Origin: JACVRW01 sp963751835
Lineage (GTDB): Bacteria; Actinomycetota; Thermoleophilia; Solirubrobacterales; Thermoleophilaceae
Length of the DNA stretch: 64,000 nucleotides
Assembly (NCBI GenBank): GCA_963751835.1
Contig: CAVVWD010000009.1
Span: 1 to 64,000 of the forward strand
Reading direction: 5' to 3'
Part shown: positions 34,330 to 43,140 of the stretch, piece by piece
Numbering within the stretch: the stretch's first letter is position 1
How the letters are laid out: every line of letters begins with the position of its first letter
The notes under the pieces: generated by a model
The model's database searches: none
What the model was told of the DNA's origin: nothing
The model's input: the letters and a program-made list of their open reading frames with translations, nothing else
Program-made: the position numbers and the translations under genes

Positions 34330-36174
34330 GTGACCGTCGCCGTCGCACTGGGGGCGCTGCTGGTGGTTGCTGCCGTCGCCGCGCTTCTCGATGGCCGCGA
34401 CGGGCACATCGCCGCGGTGGCCGTCGCCGGCGCGCTTGCGGTCGTGATCTTCCACCTGCGCGCTGCGCGCAAGCGGGAGGCGGAGCTGACGGAGGCCAGG
34501 CGGGAGGCAGAGCGCAGCGCCCGTAAGGCGCGCGACCAGCTCGAGGCGATGCTGCGCGGCGTGGCTGACGCCGTCACGGCACAGGCGCCCGACGGGCGGC
34601 TGCTGTTCGCGAACGACGCGGCGGTCGAGCTGCTGGGCTTCGAGTCGAGCGAGGCGCTCCTCGCCGCCCCTCCCGGCGACATCATGTCCCGCTTCGAGAT
34701 CTTCGACGAGTCCGGGCGCCCCTATCCGGTCGAGGACCTTCCGGGCCGGCGGGCGCTCGAGGGCGAGGAGGGTGCCGAGGCGATCATGCGCTTCCGCATC
34801 CGGGCGACAGGCGAGGAGCGCTGGTCGGCCGTCAAGGCGACGCCCGTCAAGAACGGCGCCGCCGGCGTGTCGATGGCCATCAACGTGATCGAGGACATCA
34901 CGGCACACAAGCGCTCCGAGCTGGCCCAGCGCTTCCTCGCGCGCAGCAGCACCGTGGTGGCCGGCTGGCTCGACTCGGACGAGCTGCTCACCCGGGTGGC
35001 CCGGCTCGCCGTTCCCGAGATTGCCGACTGGTGCGCGGTCGACCTCGTCACTAACGGCGCTGCGCTCGAGCGTGTGGCGCTGACGCACGCCGACCCGGCG
35101 CTGCGTGAACCCGCGGTGGAGCTCAGCCGCCGCTACCCGCCCGACCCGGCAACGCCGAACGGGGCTTATGACGTGATGCGAAGCGGCGAGCCGCGGCTCT
35201 TCCCGGAGGTGACCGACGAGCTGTTGCGCGGCTCCTCGCGGGACGGGGAGCACTACGAGCTGCTGAGCCGGCTCGGGGTGCGCTCGGCGATGATCGTGCC
35301 GATGCGGGCGCGCGATCGGACGCTCGGCATCCTGACCTTTGGGACCGGCTCTTCGGGGCGCCGCTTCGACGAGCGCGACCTCGAGCTTGCCCACGAGCTG
35401 GCGCGCCGCTGCGCAACCGCGCTCGACAACAACCGCCTCTACGCCGAGCGCTCGTACGTCGCCCGCACGCTCCAGGAGAGCCTGCTCCCAGGGGAGCTGC
35501 CGGACATCCCCGGCATCGAGGCCGCGGCCCGCTTCCGGCATGCCGGCGAGGGCGCCAAGGTGGGCGGCGACTTCTACGACCTGTTCGCCACCGGCCCGCG
35601 CGGCTGGACGGTGGTCATGGGCGACGTCTGCGGCAAGGGCCCCGACGCCGCTGCGGTCACGGCCCTGGCGCGCTACACCCTGCGCGCGGCCGCGATGCGC
35701 GACCGGCTGCCGAGCCGCAGCCTCTGGCTCCTGAACGAGGCCCTGCTGCGCCAGCGCAGTGACCGGCGCTTCTGCACTGTCGCCTATGCCTATCTCGAGA
35801 CGCTGGACGGCGGGGCCCGGGTGGGGTTCGCGAGCGCCGGCCACCCGCTGCCGCTCCTCCTCCACCCCGACGGTACGGTGGAGGCGGTCGGCGAGCCGGG
35901 CACGCTGCTCGGCGTGGTTCCAGACCCGAGCATCGAGGACCGCGCCGTCTCGCTCTCCCGCGGCGACGCGCTTGTCTTCTACACCGACGGTGTGATCGAG
36001 CCGCGCGCGAGCGGAGAGCCGCTCGACGAGGCGGGCCTCGCCGACCTGGTGGGCGCCTGCGCCGGCCGCAGCGCCGACGCCATCGCCGCTGAGGTCGAGC
36101 GGGCGGCGGTCGCATCACACGGAGGGCGCCCCCGGGACGACATCGCGGTGCTGGTACTCCGAGTGGCGGCCTGA
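34330..36174 (+). CDS. Membrane PAS-GAF-SpoIIE (PP2C) serine phosphatase
   Basis: About 614 aa. Two N-terminal membrane helices (VTVAVALGALLVVAAVAALL and AAVAVAGALAVVIFHL), a short coiled coil, a PAS domain (residues 75-200, GRLLFANDAAVELLGFESSE), a GAF domain (205-365) and a C-terminal SpoIIE phosphatase with metal-binding Asp in KVGGDFYDLFATGPRGW, MGDVCGKGPDAAAV, VFYTDGVIEPR and GRPRDDIAVLVL. It would dephosphorylate an anti-anti-sigma factor in a partner-switching pathway. The start is uncertain: GTG 34330 is chosen, but AAAGGGGGGG ends about 5 nt before an in-frame CTG at 34318. The HATPase gene 49 bp downstream is its likely partner. Confidence 0.9.
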   Translation: MTVAVALGALLVVAAVAALLDGRDGHIAAVAVAGALAVVIFHLRAARKREAELTEARREAERSARKARDQLEAMLRGVADAVTAQAPDGRLLFANDAAVELLGFESSEALLAAPPGDIMSRFEIFDESGRPYPVEDLPGRRALEGEEGAEAIMRFRIRATGEERWSAVKATPVKNGAAGVSMAINVIEDITAHKRSELAQRFLARSSTVVAGWLDSDELLTRVARLAVPEIADWCAVDLVTNGAALERVALTHADPALREPAVELSRRYPPDPATPNGAYDVMRSGEPRLFPEVTDELLRGSSRDGEHYELLSRLGVRSAMIVPMRARDRTLGILTFGTGSSGRRFDERDLELAHELARRCATALDNNRLYAERSYVARTLQESLLPGELPDIPGIEAAARFRHAGEGAKVGGDFYDLFATGPRGWTVVMGDVCGKGPDAAAVTALARYTLRAAAMRDRLPSRSLWLLNEALLRQRSDRRFCTVAYAYLETLDGGARVGFASAGHPLPLLLHPDGTVEAVGEPGTLLGVVPDPSIEDRAVSLSRGDALVFYTDGVIEPRASGEPLDEAGLADLVGACAGRSADAIAAEVERAAVASHGGRPRDDIAVLVLRVAA

Positions 36175-36222
36175 TCCCCGTTTCGGGGTCGCGCGAGTAT
36201 CGGCGGTTGGGGCAGGACCTCT

Positions 36223-36747
36223 TTGGGTACAACCAACCCGTTCCGCCTCACGCGTTCCGAGAGGAGTCCCGGCATCGCAATCCAGTCCCGCAGGCCGGCA
36301 CGAACCGGCGCTCAGCCCTCTCGCGGCTGGGACGTCATCGGTGCCCTCCCCTGGCAGCGCACCGACCTGGACGACGGGTTGACCGTGCCGCTCACCGGCG
36401 GGGCCGAAGCCGCGGTGCGAGCCCGCGGGGCGATCTCGAGCCTTCGCGCCGACCTCGACCCGACCTTGCTCGACACCCTGCGGCTGCTCGTGACCGAGCT
36501 GGTCGTGAACAGCGTCCGGCACGCCCGGGCCGACGCGATCATGCTCAGGATCGTGGTGGGACGCTCCTCCGTCCTCGCCGAGGTCACCGACGGTGGCCCC
36601 GGCTTCGATCCCGCCGTCGCCTGCTCCCCGCGCGACGACCACTGGGGGCTATTCCTGGTCGAGCGGCTCGCGGACCGCTGGGGCGTCTCGCGCGCCGGGC
36701 ACGCGACGAGGGTCTGGTTCGAGCTGCACCGGGGCCGACCGGTCTAG
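36223..36747 (+). CDS. HATPase_c anti-sigma kinase-like protein (RsbW family)
   Basis: 174 aa from TTG 36223 (AGGA 6 nt upstream). GHKL ATPase fold: N-box LVTELVVNSVRHARA, G1 VTDGGPGFDP, G2 HWGLFLVERLADRWGVS. The first 40 or so residues are Arg/Pro-rich and poorly structured, and a later start may be the real one. Family members sequester sigma factors or phosphorylate anti-anti-sigma STAS proteins. Paired with the SpoIIE phosphatase upstream; no STAS antagonist or alternative sigma gene lies nearby. Confidence 0.85.
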   Translation: MGTTNPFRLTRSERSPGIAIQSRRPARTGAQPSRGWDVIGALPWQRTDLDDGLTVPLTGGAEAAVRARGAISSLRADLDPTLLDTLRLLVTELVVNSVRHARADAIMLRIVVGRSSVLAEVTDGGPGFDPAVACSPRDDHWGLFLVERLADRWGVSRAGHATRVWFELHRGRPV

Positions 36748-36750
36748 CGC

Positions 36751-36990
36751 CGTCCCCCCGTCGGGTCCTGTTGGGGGCATTTGGCACCGGGCTGGTTGGC
36801 GGCTATCCGTCCTGCCCTGGTGGTCTCCTGGACCACCAATCCAGGACACATCGCGCTTTCTCGAACGACGCGGCCGAACGATCTTCGATCACGTCCAGCG
36901 CGCCGCGGCCAACGAGCACAACTCCCCTTCCCCAGCCCCATACGCGAGACCGACCCGGCGCCACCCTCAACGAAAAAGCGGGAGGGGGCA
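36751..36990. repeat. Intergenic inverted-repeat element, copy 1
   Basis: The right part, 36884-36988, aligns directly with 60486-60600: CGAACGATCTTCG, GCCGCGGCC, then CCATACGCGAGACC and ACCCGGCGCCAC are shared, with similar flanks between them. The left part, about 36752-36800 (CCCCCCGTCGGGTCCTGTTG and TGGCACCGGGCTGGTTGG), resembles the reverse complement of the right end. It fills the gap between convergent genes. No coding potential is seen. A REP/MITE-like element is the simplest reading. Confidence 0.65.
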
Positions 36991-36995
36991 GCCGT

Positions 36996-37907
36996 CTAAA
37001 GAGTCAGCTGGTCCTCCGCGGGCGGGGCCTGGCCGAGCAGCGCGCGGAAGCGCTGCGCCGCGGTTGGAGCGTCGTCGCCCCGGTTGTTGTTGAACGCCAC
37101 GTGCACCTCGCCGGCCTGCTCGGCCATCCCGAGCACACGCTCCTCGACCTCCTCGAGCTCATCGTCCGAGTAGCGCCAGCCGAATCGCTCCGCCACCGAG
37201 CGGCCGCTCATGTAGCCGTCGGTGTTGCGGCCGTGAAGTCGCAGGTAGGCGAGGTCGTCGCGCGTGACGGCGTCGAGCTCGGAGGGCATGATCGGGACGT
37301 GGTCGCCAGGTGGGGCGTCGACGCACACGAACGCGACGCCGTGCTCCGAGAACCAGCCGAGCGTGGCGTCGCGGCGCTTCTCGCGGACCCATCCGCGGTG
37401 GCGCAGCTCGATCGCGAGCCGGTGCGGCGCGAAGGTCTCGACGAGGCGATCGAGCTCGTCGAGCTTGTGCCGCCCCGGGGCGAACGCCGGTGTCAGCTGG
37501 AGGAGATAGGCGCCGAGCTTGCCCGCCTCGGCGAGCGGCCCGGTCTCCTCGACTAGGCGCCGCGCCAGCTCGGTCTCGAGCTCGGGGGTGAGCAGCACGC
37601 GGCCGCGGGGCGCCGACGCGACCTCGTCGCGCATGTCCGGCGGCAGCGAGTCAACCGGCGCGGCGTGGCGCGACAGGGCGCGATGCACCTTGACGTCGAA
37701 AACGAAGCTCTCCGGGGTCGTCTCGACCCAACCGTGCACGGTGTTGCGGTCGGGGATCGCATAGAAGCTCGAGTTGAGCTCGACGGCCTCGAACCGCTGG
37801 GCGTACCACGGCAGTCGCTCCCTCGCGGGCATCCTCGGCGGGTACCACTCCTTGACGAAGCCCGGGTCCGCCCAGCTCGACGTGCCCACGAGGATGCGAC
37901 CTGGCAT
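36996..37907 (-). CDS. DUF72 family protein
   Basis: 303 aa from ATG 37907. TIM-barrel DUF72 protein: MPGRILVGTSSWADPGFVKE, WYAQRFEAVELNSSFYAIPD, FDVKVHRALSRH, LAIELRHRGWV, DAPPGDHVPI and LRLHGRNTDGY are the conserved blocks, and the family-typical YLRLHGRN is complete. Biochemical role is not established for the family. It is convergent with the HATPase gene across the repeat element and divergent from the M48 gene. Confidence 0.9.
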   Translation of the reverse strand: MPGRILVGTSSWADPGFVKEWYPPRMPARERLPWYAQRFEAVELNSSFYAIPDRNTVHGWVETTPESFVFDVKVHRALSRHAAPVDSLPPDMRDEVASAPRGRVLLTPELETELARRLVEETGPLAEAGKLGAYLLQLTPAFAPGRHKLDELDRLVETFAPHRLAIELRHRGWVREKRRDATLGWFSEHGVAFVCVDAPPGDHVPIMPSELDAVTRDDLAYLRLHGRNTDGYMSGRSVAERFGWRYSDDELEEVEERVLGMAEQAGEVHVAFNNNRGDDAPTAAQRFRALLGQAPPAEDQLTL

Positions 37908-37942
37908 GCCTCCACATGCTGACGGGTGGATACTTAGCCCGT

Positions 37943-38974
37943 ATGGCCGAGCAGATCGAAGCCACCTGGAAGCTCGACGGGATCTCTCCAAAGGCGTACC
38001 AGCACCCGGGCGACCGGGCGGCCACCGCGGCGCTGGCCAAGGTGCCCTATCTGGATGAGGTCGTGCGGCGGCTCGTCGCGCTGGGCTACGAGCGGGCGCT
38101 GCGGGCGGCTTCGCTGGGGTCGGCGGTCCAGCTCGGCGAGAACCAGCTGCCGCGCATCTGGGTTCTCCACCGTCAGGTGTTCAACACGCTCGACATGGAG
38201 CGCGTCCCGGACCTCTACCTGACGCAGTTCCCGCTCGCGAACGCCTACGCGATCGGGACCGACAAGCCGATCGTGGTGCTCAACTCGGAGCTGGTGCGGA
38301 TCCTCGAAGACGACGGCCGCCGGGTGGTCCTCGCCCACGAGGCCGCGCACGTCCATTCCGACCATGTCCTCTACCAGACGGCGCTCCTGATCCTGCTGCG
38401 AATCGGCTCGGCCGTGCGGCTGCCGATCCTCGCCGGACTGCCGTTGCTGGCCATTCAGCTCGCCCTGCTCGAGTGGTGGCGCGCGGCCGAGCTGTCCTGC
38501 GACCGTGCGGCGGCGCTTGTCACGCGCGACCCGCAGGCGGTCTGCCGGGCGATGATGACGATCGCCGCCGGCGAGGAGGCGGAGGCGCTCAGCCTCGACG
38601 CGTTCATCGCACAGGCGATGGACTACACCGAGGGCGGCCGCGGGCTCGAGCGGATGACGAAGCTGCTCCAGGACCTGCAAGTGACCCACCCGATGCCCGT
38701 GCGGCGCGTGAAGATGCTGCTCGATTGGGTTCACGAGGGGGAGTACGACCGCATGGTGCGCGGCGACTACCTTCGGATCGGCGAGGAGCCGGGCCCGCGC
38801 GAGGAGGCCGACTCCGCCGGCGTCTACTACTCCGACCGAATCAGCGGCGCGTTCGCGCAGGCGGGCTCCTCGATAGCGGACGTCGGCCAGCAGCTCGGCG
38901 ATTGGCTGAAGCGCACGCGCGAACGCGGCGACGGCGGGGACGGCAGCGGCGGCGAGAGCGGCGACGCGAGCTAG
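37943..38974 (+). CDS. M48 family zinc metalloprotease, membrane-bound
   Basis: 343 aa from ATG 37943 (MAEQIEATWKLDG); an ATG at 37916 would add nine residues. The zinc motif is H132-E-A-A-H136 in VVLAHEAAHVHSDHVLY; the third ligand Glu is in EWWRAAELSCDRAAAL. Two hydrophobic segments between them (about 143-175) suggest a membrane-anchored HtpX-like peptidase. A C-terminal Gly/Asp/Ser tail is low complexity. Substrates unknown, perhaps membrane protein quality control. Confidence 0.88.
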   Translation: MAEQIEATWKLDGISPKAYQHPGDRAATAALAKVPYLDEVVRRLVALGYERALRAASLGSAVQLGENQLPRIWVLHRQVFNTLDMERVPDLYLTQFPLANAYAIGTDKPIVVLNSELVRILEDDGRRVVLAHEAAHVHSDHVLYQTALLILLRIGSAVRLPILAGLPLLAIQLALLEWWRAAELSCDRAAALVTRDPQAVCRAMMTIAAGEEAEALSLDAFIAQAMDYTEGGRGLERMTKLLQDLQVTHPMPVRRVKMLLDWVHEGEYDRMVRGDYLRIGEEPGPREEADSAGVYYSDRISGAFAQAGSSIADVGQQLGDWLKRTRERGDGGDGSGGESGDAS

Positions 38975-38999
38975 GGCGCCGGGCCGGCCCTCGGCCGGT

Positions 39000-39344
39000 T
39001 CAGCGCACCTTCAGGGTCATCTTCATGCCTGCCAGCCGGTGGATCGTGCAGACGATCTTGTAGGTCCCGCGACGCGTGACCTTCTTCGCATAGGTGCCCG
39101 ACGTCTTCGTGCGCGAGTTGAAGCTCACCGGACCCTTGGTGACCGTCACGTCGTGGGGGTTGCTGCCCTCCCACTCCCACACGACCCTGTCATTCCGCTT
39201 CACGGTTACGGTCGGTGGAGAGCCTTGACGGACGAAGTAGTTGTCGTCGACCTCGACGTTCTTACGCGCCGACAGCGCCGGTCCGGCAGCGAGCATGGCG
39301 GCCAGCACGGCGGCGAGCAGACCTAGCACGAGCAGCTTGCGCAT
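39000..39344 (-). CDS. Secreted plastocyanin-like cupredoxin
   Basis: 114 aa with a clear signal peptide (MRKLLVLGLLAAVLAAMLAA, cleavage near GPALSA). The mature part is a cupredoxin with the four type-1 copper ligands: H64 (NPHDV), C99, H102 and M107 (YKIVCTIHRLAGM). Probably a small extracytoplasmic electron carrier. No obvious redox partner gene adjoins it. Confidence 0.88.
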   Translation of the reverse strand: MRKLLVLGLLAAVLAAMLAAGPALSARKNVEVDDNYFVRQGSPPTVTVKRNDRVVWEWEGSNPHDVTVTKGPVSFNSRTKTSGTYAKKVTRRGTYKIVCTIHRLAGMKMTLKVR

Positions 39345-39424
39345 GGGGCGACCTCCTATGGGCTTGGCTGGCGATCCTCCGGAGGCATACGCGCGTCTGG
39401 TCCAAAGGGTTCGGTGGGGTCCAA

Positions 39425-42400
39425 TCAGTGCCCCCTCCGGCCGAAGCTGTGGCCCGCGGGCGCCACTGCCCGCAGGTCGGCCTCGTCGTTCGCTCCGGTG
39501 GCCTCGTTCGCGCCCGAGCGGATGACCCCCTCCCCCGCCTCGCTGCTCCAGACCCGGCGGGGCTCGATGTGCCTGATCTCCGCCCTCGGCAGATCGGGGC
39601 GCTCGAGGCGCTCGATCCTGTCGACCAGGACGTTGGTCGTTCCATCCCTTCGCTCCAGGCGGCCCGTGGCGAGCACGAGCGGCTCCGTGCGGACCGCGAG
39701 GCGGAAGCGGTCGTGCACCGGCGGCGGCACAATCAGGTTGATCGTGCCGTGCTCGTCCTCGAGCAGCATGAAGGTCACGCCCTTCGCGGTGGCCGGCCGC
39801 TGACGCGCCACAACGAGCCCGGCCACCCGCACCCGCCGCCCATGCTGGTGGCGCTCGAGCTGCTCGCTCGTGCGCAGATCCCCGGGGAGATCCGGCCGCA
39901 TCAGCTCGAGCGGGTGCTCCCTAAGGGTGACCCCGGTCGAGCCGTAGTCGGCAAGCATCCGCTCCCACGCCGACAACGCCCGCAACTCCGGCCCCTCATG
40001 CGGCTCGAGCGGCAACGACAGCTGAGTCCCCTCGGGCACGGAAATACCAGGAACGGCAACCCCAAGCGTCCACAAAGCCCGCCGCCGCCTCCCCTGCTCC
40101 GGCCCCTCGACAAGCGAATCACAGGCCCCAGCCCACGCAAGCCTCCCGAGCGTCTCGGCGGACGCACCGGAGCGGCCCGCGAGATCCCCCAACGACCGCC
40201 ACGAACCCGTCTCCCGCTCAGCGACCAAAGCCCGCACCTCAGCCTCCTTGACTCCGCCGACGTACCCGAGCCCCAACCGAACGGCAAGCAAAGAGGACGG
40301 AGGCCGGTGGGCCTCGACCCGGCACTCCGCTCCGCTCCGAACCACACACGGAGGCAGCACCTCCACCCCCCGCCGTTGCGCCTCATGCACCAACGAATCC
40401 GGCGGATAAAACCCCATCGGCTGCTCGTTCAGCAACCCACACAAGAACTCCGGCTGGTAGTGCACCCGGAGCCAGGTCGATTGGTAGGCGAGCAGGCCGA
40501 AGGCCGCCGAATGCGCCTTCGGGAACCCGAAGCCGGAGAAGCCGACGATCTGGATCCAGACCTGCTCGGCGACCTCGCGCGTCGCCCCGCGGGCTACACC
40601 GCCCACGATGAACTTCTCCTCGTAGACCCGGATCGCCGCCTCCGAGCGCTTGCGGCTCATCGCCCGCCGCAGCCCCTCGGCCTCGCCCGCGCTGAAGCCG
40701 GCGAACGCCATCGCCACCTCGAGCACTTGGTCCTGGAAGACGATCGTCCCGAGCGTGTCCCGCAAGACCGGCTCCAAAGAGGGGTGCAGGTAGGGCACCT
40801 CGTAACCCGGGTCCTCGCGCAGCGCCTTGCGGTGCTCGATGTACGGGTGCACGGCTCCGCCGATGATCGGCCCGGGTCGCACGAGCGCCACCTGCACAGT
40901 GAGGTCGTCGAGGTTCTGGGGGCGCGTGCGCTTGAGCATCTGCATCTGCGCGCGCGACTCGATCTGGAACACCCCCATCGTCTCCGCCTCCTGGATGCGC
41001 GCGTAGACCTCGCCATCGTCGTACGGGATGCGTGAGAGGTCGATGCGCTCCCCGCGCACGCGCGCGATCTCGTCGATGCAGCGTTCGACCGCCGAGAGCA
41101 TTCCGAGGCCGAGCAGGTCGATCTTGAGGAAGCCGGCGTCGCCGCAGGAGTCCTTGTCCCACTGGACCATCTGCCTGCCCTCCATCGACGCGGGCTGGAC
41201 CGGGCAGAGGTCGATCAGCGGCTGAGTCGAGATCACCATGCCCCCCGGGTGCTGCGACTGGTGGCGAGGCAATCCCCAGGCGTCCCGGGCGAGCCGCACG
41301 AGCGCCCGCCAGCGGGGCGAGCCGCCGGCGGGCACGTCGCCCTCGATGTCGTTGCGGTCCTTCCAGGGGTCGACCGCCCGCGCGAGGCGCTCGATCTCGC
41401 CGGGCGGCAGCCCGAGCGCCTTGGCGAAATCGCGCACCGCCGAGCGCACCTGGAAGGTCGAGAAAGCGGCCACGAGCGCGCAGCGGTCGCGCCCGTAGCG
41501 GTCGTGGACGCGCGGGATCAGCACGTCGCGGATGTCGCGCGGGAAGTCGAGATCGATGTCCGGCAGCGCGGTCAGCTCCTCGTTCAGGAAGCGGCCGAGC
41601 AGCAGCTCGTTCTCGATCGGGTCGACGTGCGAGAGGCCGGTGAGGTAGCAGACGATCGAGGACACGCTCGAGCCGCGCCCGCGCCCCGGCGGGAGCAGCC
41701 GCCGCGCCGACTCCGGCCCACGCACCTCGAGCGCCACCTCGCGCGCCAGGTCGAGCATGTCGCGGTGCAGCAGGAAGAAGCCGGACAGGCCGAGGTGGCG
41801 GATCACGCGCAGCTCCTCGTCAAGTCGCGCGGCCGCCTCCTCCCTGCGCCTGCGTCCGGAGTAGCGGTCGTCGAACACCGTCCCGCACAGCTCGGCCAGC
41901 TTGTGGTCGGCGTCCGGGTCCTCCGAGCCCGGGTAGCGGTAGCCGAGGTCCTCGGTGAGGTCGAACGTCAGGCGCTCCGCGAGCCGCCCGCTCTCCTCCA
42001 CGGCCTCACGGTGCTCGCGGAAGCGCTCGGCCATCCGCTCAGGTGGAGCGAGCACGTGCGAGGAGTTGCCGCGCCGGCGCGGCTCGGTCTCGTCGAGAGT
42101 CGCCCCCAGGCGTACCGCCACCATCGCGTCCTGCAGCGGGATGCGGTCGCGGGTATGGGCGTGAACGTTGCCGGTGGCCACGCAGGGCACCCCCAGCCGC
42201 TCTGCGAGCTCGCCGAGCAGGCGGTTGCGGCGCCGGTCGTTGCGCCAGTACGGGCGCTGCAGCTCGACGCGGAAGCGCTCGGGCCCGAATGCCCGCAGGA
42301 GCCGCCTGCCGACCGCCGCCGCCCCGGGATGATCGCCGGCCTCGATCCGCGCGGCGAGCGCTCCGTCGCGCGCGCACCCCGACAGGCAAACGAGCCCCGC

Positions 42401-42826
42401 CGCGTTGCGCTCCACGTCCTCGAGCGTGACGCTCGGCTCCTCGTCGAGCGGGTCCTGGCCGGGCCGGCGGCCGTCGATCACCTGGCCCGTGGGGTCCTCC
42501 CAACCCTCGCGCGCCCACCTGCGCGTGTGCCAGTGCGAGGCCGTCAACAGCCGACACAGGTTCGTATAGCCCTCACGCGACTCGCACAGGAGCGTGAGGT
42601 GCGAGCCGTCGGCGAGCGTGATCTCGGCGCCCGTGATGTGGCGGACCCCGAGCGGCGCCAGCGCCTGGGCCATCTCCATTGCTCCGTGCAGGCCGTCGTG
42701 ATCGGTGAGCGCGAGCGCGGAATGGCCCTGCTCGGCGGCGGCCCCCGCCAGCTCGACCGGATGCGAGGCGCCGTCCAGGAACGAGTAGGCCGAGTGGCAG
42801 TGGAGCTCGACATAGGGCACGAACAC
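39425..42826 (-). CDS. dnaE2: Error-prone DNA polymerase III alpha subunit DnaE2
   Basis: 1133 aa. C-family polymerase for damage-induced mutagenesis. PHP domain YVELHCHSAYSFLDGASHP; polymerase active site LPDIDLDFPRDIRD and SVSSIVCYLTGLSHVDPI; C-terminal OB fold. The GTG at 42826 lies inside a LexA palindrome; a GTG at 42820 (VPYVELHCHS) is an equal choice. From about 40450 down to 39930 codon use changes markedly (TTG, CTT, CGG, GGG, GTT, GAT replace CTC/CTG, CGC, GGC, GTC, GAC) although the frame stays open, which suggests an imported segment. Its partner imuB is 8.4 kb upstream. Confidence 0.95.
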   Translation of the reverse strand: MFVPYVELHCHSAYSFLDGASHPVELAGAAAEQGHSALALTDHDGLHGAMEMAQALAPLGVRHITGAEITLADGSHLTLLCESREGYTNLCRLLTASHWHTRRWAREGWEDPTGQVIDGRRPGQDPLDEEPSVTLEDVERNAAGLVCLSGCARDGALAARIEAGDHPGAAAVGRRLLRAFGPERFRVELQRPYWRNDRRRNRLLGELAERLGVPCVATGNVHAHTRDRIPLQDAMVAVRLGATLDETEPRRRGNSSHVLAPPERMAERFREHREAVEESGRLAERLTFDLTEDLGYRYPGSEDPDADHKLAELCGTVFDDRYSGRRRREEAAARLDEELRVIRHLGLSGFFLLHRDMLDLAREVALEVRGPESARRLLPPGRGRGSSVSSIVCYLTGLSHVDPIENELLLGRFLNEELTALPDIDLDFPRDIRDVLIPRVHDRYGRDRCALVAAFSTFQVRSAVRDFAKALGLPPGEIERLARAVDPWKDRNDIEGDVPAGGSPRWRALVRLARDAWGLPRHQSQHPGGMVISTQPLIDLCPVQPASMEGRQMVQWDKDSCGDAGFLKIDLLGLGMLSAVERCIDEIARVRGERIDLSRIPYDDGEVYARIQEAETMGVFQIESRAQMQMLKRTRPQNLDDLTVQVALVRPGPIIGGAVHPYIEHRKALREDPGYEVPYLHPSLEPVLRDTLGTIVFQDQVLEVAMAFAGFSAGEAEGLRRAMSRKRSEAAIRVYEEKFIVGGVARGATREVAEQVWIQIVGFSGFGFPKAHSAAFGLLAYQSTWLRVHYQPEFLCGLLNEQPMGFYPPDSLVHEAQRRGVEVLPPCVVRSGAECRVEAHRPPSSLLAVRLGLGYVGGVKEAEVRALVAERETGSWRSLGDLAGRSGASAETLGRLAWAGACDSLVEGPEQGRRRRALWTLGVAVPGISVPEGTQLSLPLEPHEGPELRALSAWERMLADYGSTGVTLREHPLELMRPDLPGDLRTSEQLERHQHGRRVRVAGLVVARQRPATAKGVTFMLLEDEHGTINLIVPPPVHDRFRLAVRTEPLVLATGRLERRDGTTNVLVDRIERLERPDLPRAEIRHIEPRRVWSSEAGEGVIRSGANEATGANDEADLRAVAPAGHSFGRRGH

Positions 42827-42833
42827 ATGTTCG
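42820..42833. promoter_or_regulatory. LexA (SOS) box at dnaE2
   Basis: CGAACACATGTTCG, identical over 14 bp to the imuB box; GAAC-N4-GTTC consensus. It overlaps the dnaE2 start, implying a leaderless or very short-leader transcript blocked directly by LexA. Confidence 0.85.
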
Positions 42834-42910
42834 CACTCGCTTAGGATGGAGATGAAATCAGCCCGAGCGCAAGAACGAGTAGGCGATCGCGGCGACCCGA
42901 CGGGGTGCGC

Positions 42911-42945
42911 GACGAGTTAGTCGCGCTATCCGCGACCAACTCGTC
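42911..42945. repeat. 15-bp inverted repeat in the dnaE2 upstream gap
   Basis: GACGAGTTAGTCGCG at 42911-42925 and CGCGACCAACTCGTC at 42931-42945, one mismatch, 5-base loop. It lies in the 307-bp gap 42834-43140 between divergent dnaE2 and the P-loop kinase gene; I see no gene in the rest of that gap. It has no T-run, so an operator or a recombination-type site is as likely as a terminator. Confidence 0.7.
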
Positions 42946-43140
42946 AAGGCCCCCAGAGCGGCACGGTTGCAGGGTCCCAAGCGAGGGCGCCGAGCCGTAG
43001 CGCCGTCCGTGGGGTGGTTCGGCATAGAAGTGGTTCTGCTTCCGCGGAAACACCTCGAGTACAGGTCGAAGGTTCGGCCGTCGAGAGAGGCCGGCGCCGG
43101 ATCACTTCGACAGTCCTGGCGTCCCCTAGCCTCGCAGCCT

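Noticed and set aside
41249..42844. 531-codon plus-strand open frame over dnaE2
   Set aside because: Shadow frame; the PHP and polymerase motifs of dnaE2 cover the same bases.
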